Assembly: GCA_030829545.1 (NCBI GenBank)
Contig: JAURAI010000013.1
Span: forward strand, 1-33,619
Length of the DNA stretch: 33,619 bases
Origin: Candidatus Poseidonia sp.
GTDB lineage: Archaea; Thermoplasmatota; Poseidoniia; Poseidoniales; Poseidoniaceae
Direction: 5' to 3'
In this document: piece by piece, positions 31,849 through 33,619 of the stretch
Layout of the letters: each line of letters starts with the position of its first letter
Numbering within the stretch: the first letter of the stretch is position 1
Made by a program: the position numbers and the translations under genes
Notes under the pieces: generated by a model
What the model saw: only the letters and a program-made list of their open reading frames with translations
Database searches by the model: none
Told to the model about the DNA's origin: nothing

Positions 31849-32667
31849 ATGAAATCAGCACAAGACATATCAACGAAAGAACAAAACATAAGCTCCGCTC
31901 ACAAGAAGAACATGAAGGGTTCTAGTTCTGAGAAGAATGAGAATTCACTGGAAGCAGATTTTGATTATTATCTCTCTTCTAAATACAGTTCTAAATCCGA
32001 TTCTCAGCGTGATTTATACTTCGAAAAATTACTTGAGGCGTTCAAAACGCTCTCTCAAGAAGCCCCCGAAGTGTTCGATTCAATAGCGCCCGAGATGCTG
32101 CAAAGAAGCATTTGGTCCTGGCGAGGGGCGGACCCCCTGCTCTCGAAGAAATTCAACAATTGGATACTTGGAGACTATCAATGGACGCCCTTTGACGAAA
32201 TTCTTCCAAAAAACGAGATGGAATTCCAACGCCAAGAAGTACCGCCACTGGATCCCAAACAATTGAGTCAAGCACATCAATCATTCATAGAGTCCCTTCA
32301 AGAGCGATTTTATGGCGACCCACACCGCTGGGATGCATCTCGTCGTGACCAGTTCATCATCCTTGGAATGTTAGCTGCAGCAGGAGGTTATGGTGTACGG
32401 CAAGGGATGCTCATCCACTGCTTGGGCATTGGACTTTCAGAAAGTGGCGTGAGGGGCTCAAACGCAGTTAGAGCCGCCAAGATCGCTCTTTCTAGAACAG
32501 CAAAACCCTACGGCTTCAAACTCTTTTCACCAGCTGTTGGGCACGGTTCAGAGCGAGTTCATGCTTTCGAAAACACGGAACTGGCCGAAATTGTTGCACG
32601 CTATGTCTTCCACCATGACGCCTACGTTCTTCTTCCTGCTACTCCAAATACGCCCCTTTTCCAATGA
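31849..32667 (+). CDS. Unknown protein with Lys/Ser-rich N-terminus (272 aa)
   Basis: Not recognised. Residues 1-45 are Lys/Ser/Asn-rich and probably disordered. Residues 45-130 are helical with several Trp. Residues about 155-250 include FIILGMLAAAGGYGVRQGMLIHCLGIGLSESGVRGSNAVRAAKIALSR (split here over 168-215), which could be a helix-turn-helix-like domain, followed by KLFSP and an Ala/Glu helix. There is no signal peptide. Codon use in the first third is more AT-rich than the neighbours, which might reflect transfer or a different expression class. It has the best Shine-Dalgarno of the window, so high translation is likely. Confidence 0.8.
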   Translation: MKSAQDISTKEQNISSAHKKNMKGSSSEKNENSLEADFDYYLSSKYSSKSDSQRDLYFEKLLEAFKTLSQEAPEVFDSIAPEMLQRSIWSWRGADPLLSKKFNNWILGDYQWTPFDEILPKNEMEFQRQEVPPLDPKQLSQAHQSFIESLQERFYGDPHRWDASRRDQFIILGMLAAAGGYGVRQGMLIHCLGIGLSESGVRGSNAVRAAKIALSRTAKPYGFKLFSPAVGHGSERVHAFENTELAEIVARYVFHHDAYVLLPATPNTPLFQ

Positions 32668-32735
32668 AAAGGATGTTTTTAGCCCGAACATCCCATCGCG
32701 CTCTTCATATAGGGTAGAGCCTTTGTATGTGGTAG

Positions 32736-32754
32736 AGGGAACATTGGGTTCCCT
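32736..32754 (+). promoter_or_regulatory. Perfect 7-bp hairpin in leader
   Basis: AGGGAAC-ATTGG-GTTCCCT is a perfect inverted repeat with a five-base loop. It lies between the 272-aa gene and the secreted calcium-binding gene. There is no T-run after it, so it is not a clear terminator; an operator or a leader-RNA hairpin is possible. Confidence 0.45.
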
Positions 32755-32776
32755 ATGAACGACCCGTGAAAAAACG

Positions 32777-33037
32777 ATGAATACGGAGGATTTGAACGAA
32801 ATACAGAACAAGAGAATTGCAAAGAGGGTCACTGTTTTATCCTCGCGTTCCCAACCATTTGGGTACGAACCATCTCTTGTTTCTGATATTGAATTTCATA
32901 AGACAACTCGCGTAGCCTTCGTTCAATCCCATACGTTAGACCCCACCGCTGTCGATGCGAACCGAACAATGAACAGTTTGGACCTCAATCGGTGCGGTTT
33001 AGTGATGGAAAGAGAGAACAGCGGGTTCTCTGTGTAA
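32777..33037 (+). CDS. Doubtful small ORF (86 aa)
   Basis: An open frame from ATG 32777 to TAA 33037 whose product resembles no family I know. There is no Shine-Dalgarno and no signal or membrane segment, and composition is not strongly coding-like. It fills what would otherwise be a 404-base gap between 32668 and 33071. The alternative is that this stretch is the long leader or promoter region of the secreted protein that starts at 33072. Confidence 0.3.
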   Translation: MNTEDLNEIQNKRIAKRVTVLSSRSQPFGYEPSLVSDIEFHKTTRVAFVQSHTLDPTAVDANRTMNSLDLNRCGLVMERENSGFSV

Positions 33038-33071
33038 CAACAACCCAAAACAAAAAAGGAAAGTGAAAAAC

Positions 33072-33619
33072 ATGAAAACGAAAATGATGAGCGTACTAAT
33101 GGCTTTGTTCCTCGCCCTTTCAGCTGTTTCGGCAGCCTCTGGCGACGGTTCTGACCCCCTTGACCCCTCAGACGGCGGTGCCGACTGGGATGGCGATGGA
33201 TTGACGAACTCTGAGGAGCAATCCCAAGGTACCAACATGAACAATGCAGACAGCGATGGTGACGGTCTCCCTGATGGATGGGAAGTCTCGAACGGATTGA
33301 ATCCAACCAACGGCGGTGACGGAAATGCAGACCCTGATGGAGATGGCTTGACCAACTCTGAAGAGTATGCAAAGGGTACCAACCCTAACAACTCGGATAC
33401 TGACGGTGATGGAAAGTCCGACGCGACTGACCAATTCCCCAACGACCCCAACGACGGTGAATTCTCCGACTCTGATGGTGACGGTATTCCTGATGCTTAC
33501 GATCCAGACTTCCAGGAGTCTGGCGCAGGCGCAGGTAACGGCGGCACTGAAGGCGGTGGCGAATCCGAAGCAGGTGGCGAAGGACAGGGCGAAGGTCAAG
33601 GACAAGGCCAAGGTCAAGG
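33072..33619 (+). CDS. Secreted calcium-binding protein with thrombospondin type 3-like repeats (5' part only)
   Basis: A signal peptide (about 1-22, ending AVSAAS) is followed by four Asp-rich loops of the form D-x-D-G-D-G-(L/I) (DWDGDGL, DSDGDGL, DPDGDGL, DTDGDGK, then DSDGDGI), typical of calcium-binding thrombospondin type 3 repeats in archaeal and bacterial surface proteins. From about residue 155 the sequence becomes Gly/Glu/Gln-rich in GQ and GEGQ units that run off the window edge at 33619. The C-terminal anchor is not visible. The leader holds GGAAAGTGA before ATG 33072. The full-length protein is probably on the cell surface. Confidence 0.88.
   Translation, partial: MKTKMMSVLMALFLALSAVSAASGDGSDPLDPSDGGADWDGDGLTNSEEQSQGTNMNNADSDGDGLPDGWEVSNGLNPTNGGDGNADPDGDGLTNSEEYAKGTNPNNSDTDGDGKSDATDQFPNDPNDGEFSDSDGDGIPDAYDPDFQESGAGAGNGGTEGGGESEAGGEGQGEGQGQGQGQ

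Overview
The window looks like a piece of a marine planktonic euryarchaeon, most likely Marine Group II (Candidatus Poseidoniales). The archaeal markers are an archaeal DnaG with a Toprim core, a group II (thermosome/TCP-1) chaperonin, an Lrp/AsnC regulator, TATA boxes 25-28 bases before leaderless start codons, and a secreted multi-fasciclin/cupredoxin protein ending in a PGF-CTERM-like sorting signal. The lineage is my inference from style and gene content; no rRNA is present. Genes are tightly packed, no intergenic gap exceeds about 175 bases, and no mobile element, CRISPR array or rRNA is visible.

Region by region: 1-5.6 kb holds the Glu-rich tail of an upstream gene, a 693-residue protein of unknown function with a Lys-rich tail, a divergent thermosome subunit and purH. 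5.6-7.1 kb has two small membrane proteins (DUF6356-like and DUF454/YbaN-like) and purN. 7.0-9.0 kb is a minus-strand operon (TerB-like, HEAT/AlkD-like, a small coiled-coil protein, MobA-like), divergent from dnaG at 9.2-10.4 kb. 10.4-17.8 kb carries four large low-complexity, coiled-coil or TPR proteins, three with membrane segments: a Pro-rich membrane protein, a 917-residue protein with a recurring helical module, a membrane-anchored TPR protein and a tail-anchored hexapeptide-repeat helix. This is the best candidate in the window for an undescribed structural or scaffold system. 17.8-20.8 kb holds a thioredoxin-like protein, a 32-residue zinc-knuckle microprotein, an Lrp regulator divergent from a small unknown gene with strong inverted repeats between them, and enolase.

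20.85-24.8 kb is a secreted/membrane set: three fasciclin domains fused to a type-1 copper domain, an exported two-part protein, and a glucose/sorbosone-dehydrogenase-like beta-propeller. 24.9-28.9 kb has a CoA-binding protein divergent from an SDR, an FAD-dependent oxidoreductase, a Rieske protein and a TauE-like permease. 28.9-31.7 kb has an aminotransferase, tRNA-Cys(GCA), a membrane protein and a GNAT acetyltransferase. 31.7 kb to the end has an unknown, more AT-rich gene with the strongest Shine-Dalgarno of the window, a doubtful small ORF, and the start of a secreted calcium-binding (thrombospondin type 3-like) protein cut by the window edge.

Metabolically, purH and purN supply the last steps and the first formyl-transfer step of purine synthesis, and enolase serves central carbon metabolism. 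The secreted copper and propeller proteins plus the Rieske/FAD/SDR run suggest redox chemistry at or near the cell surface, but no substrate can be read from sequence alone.
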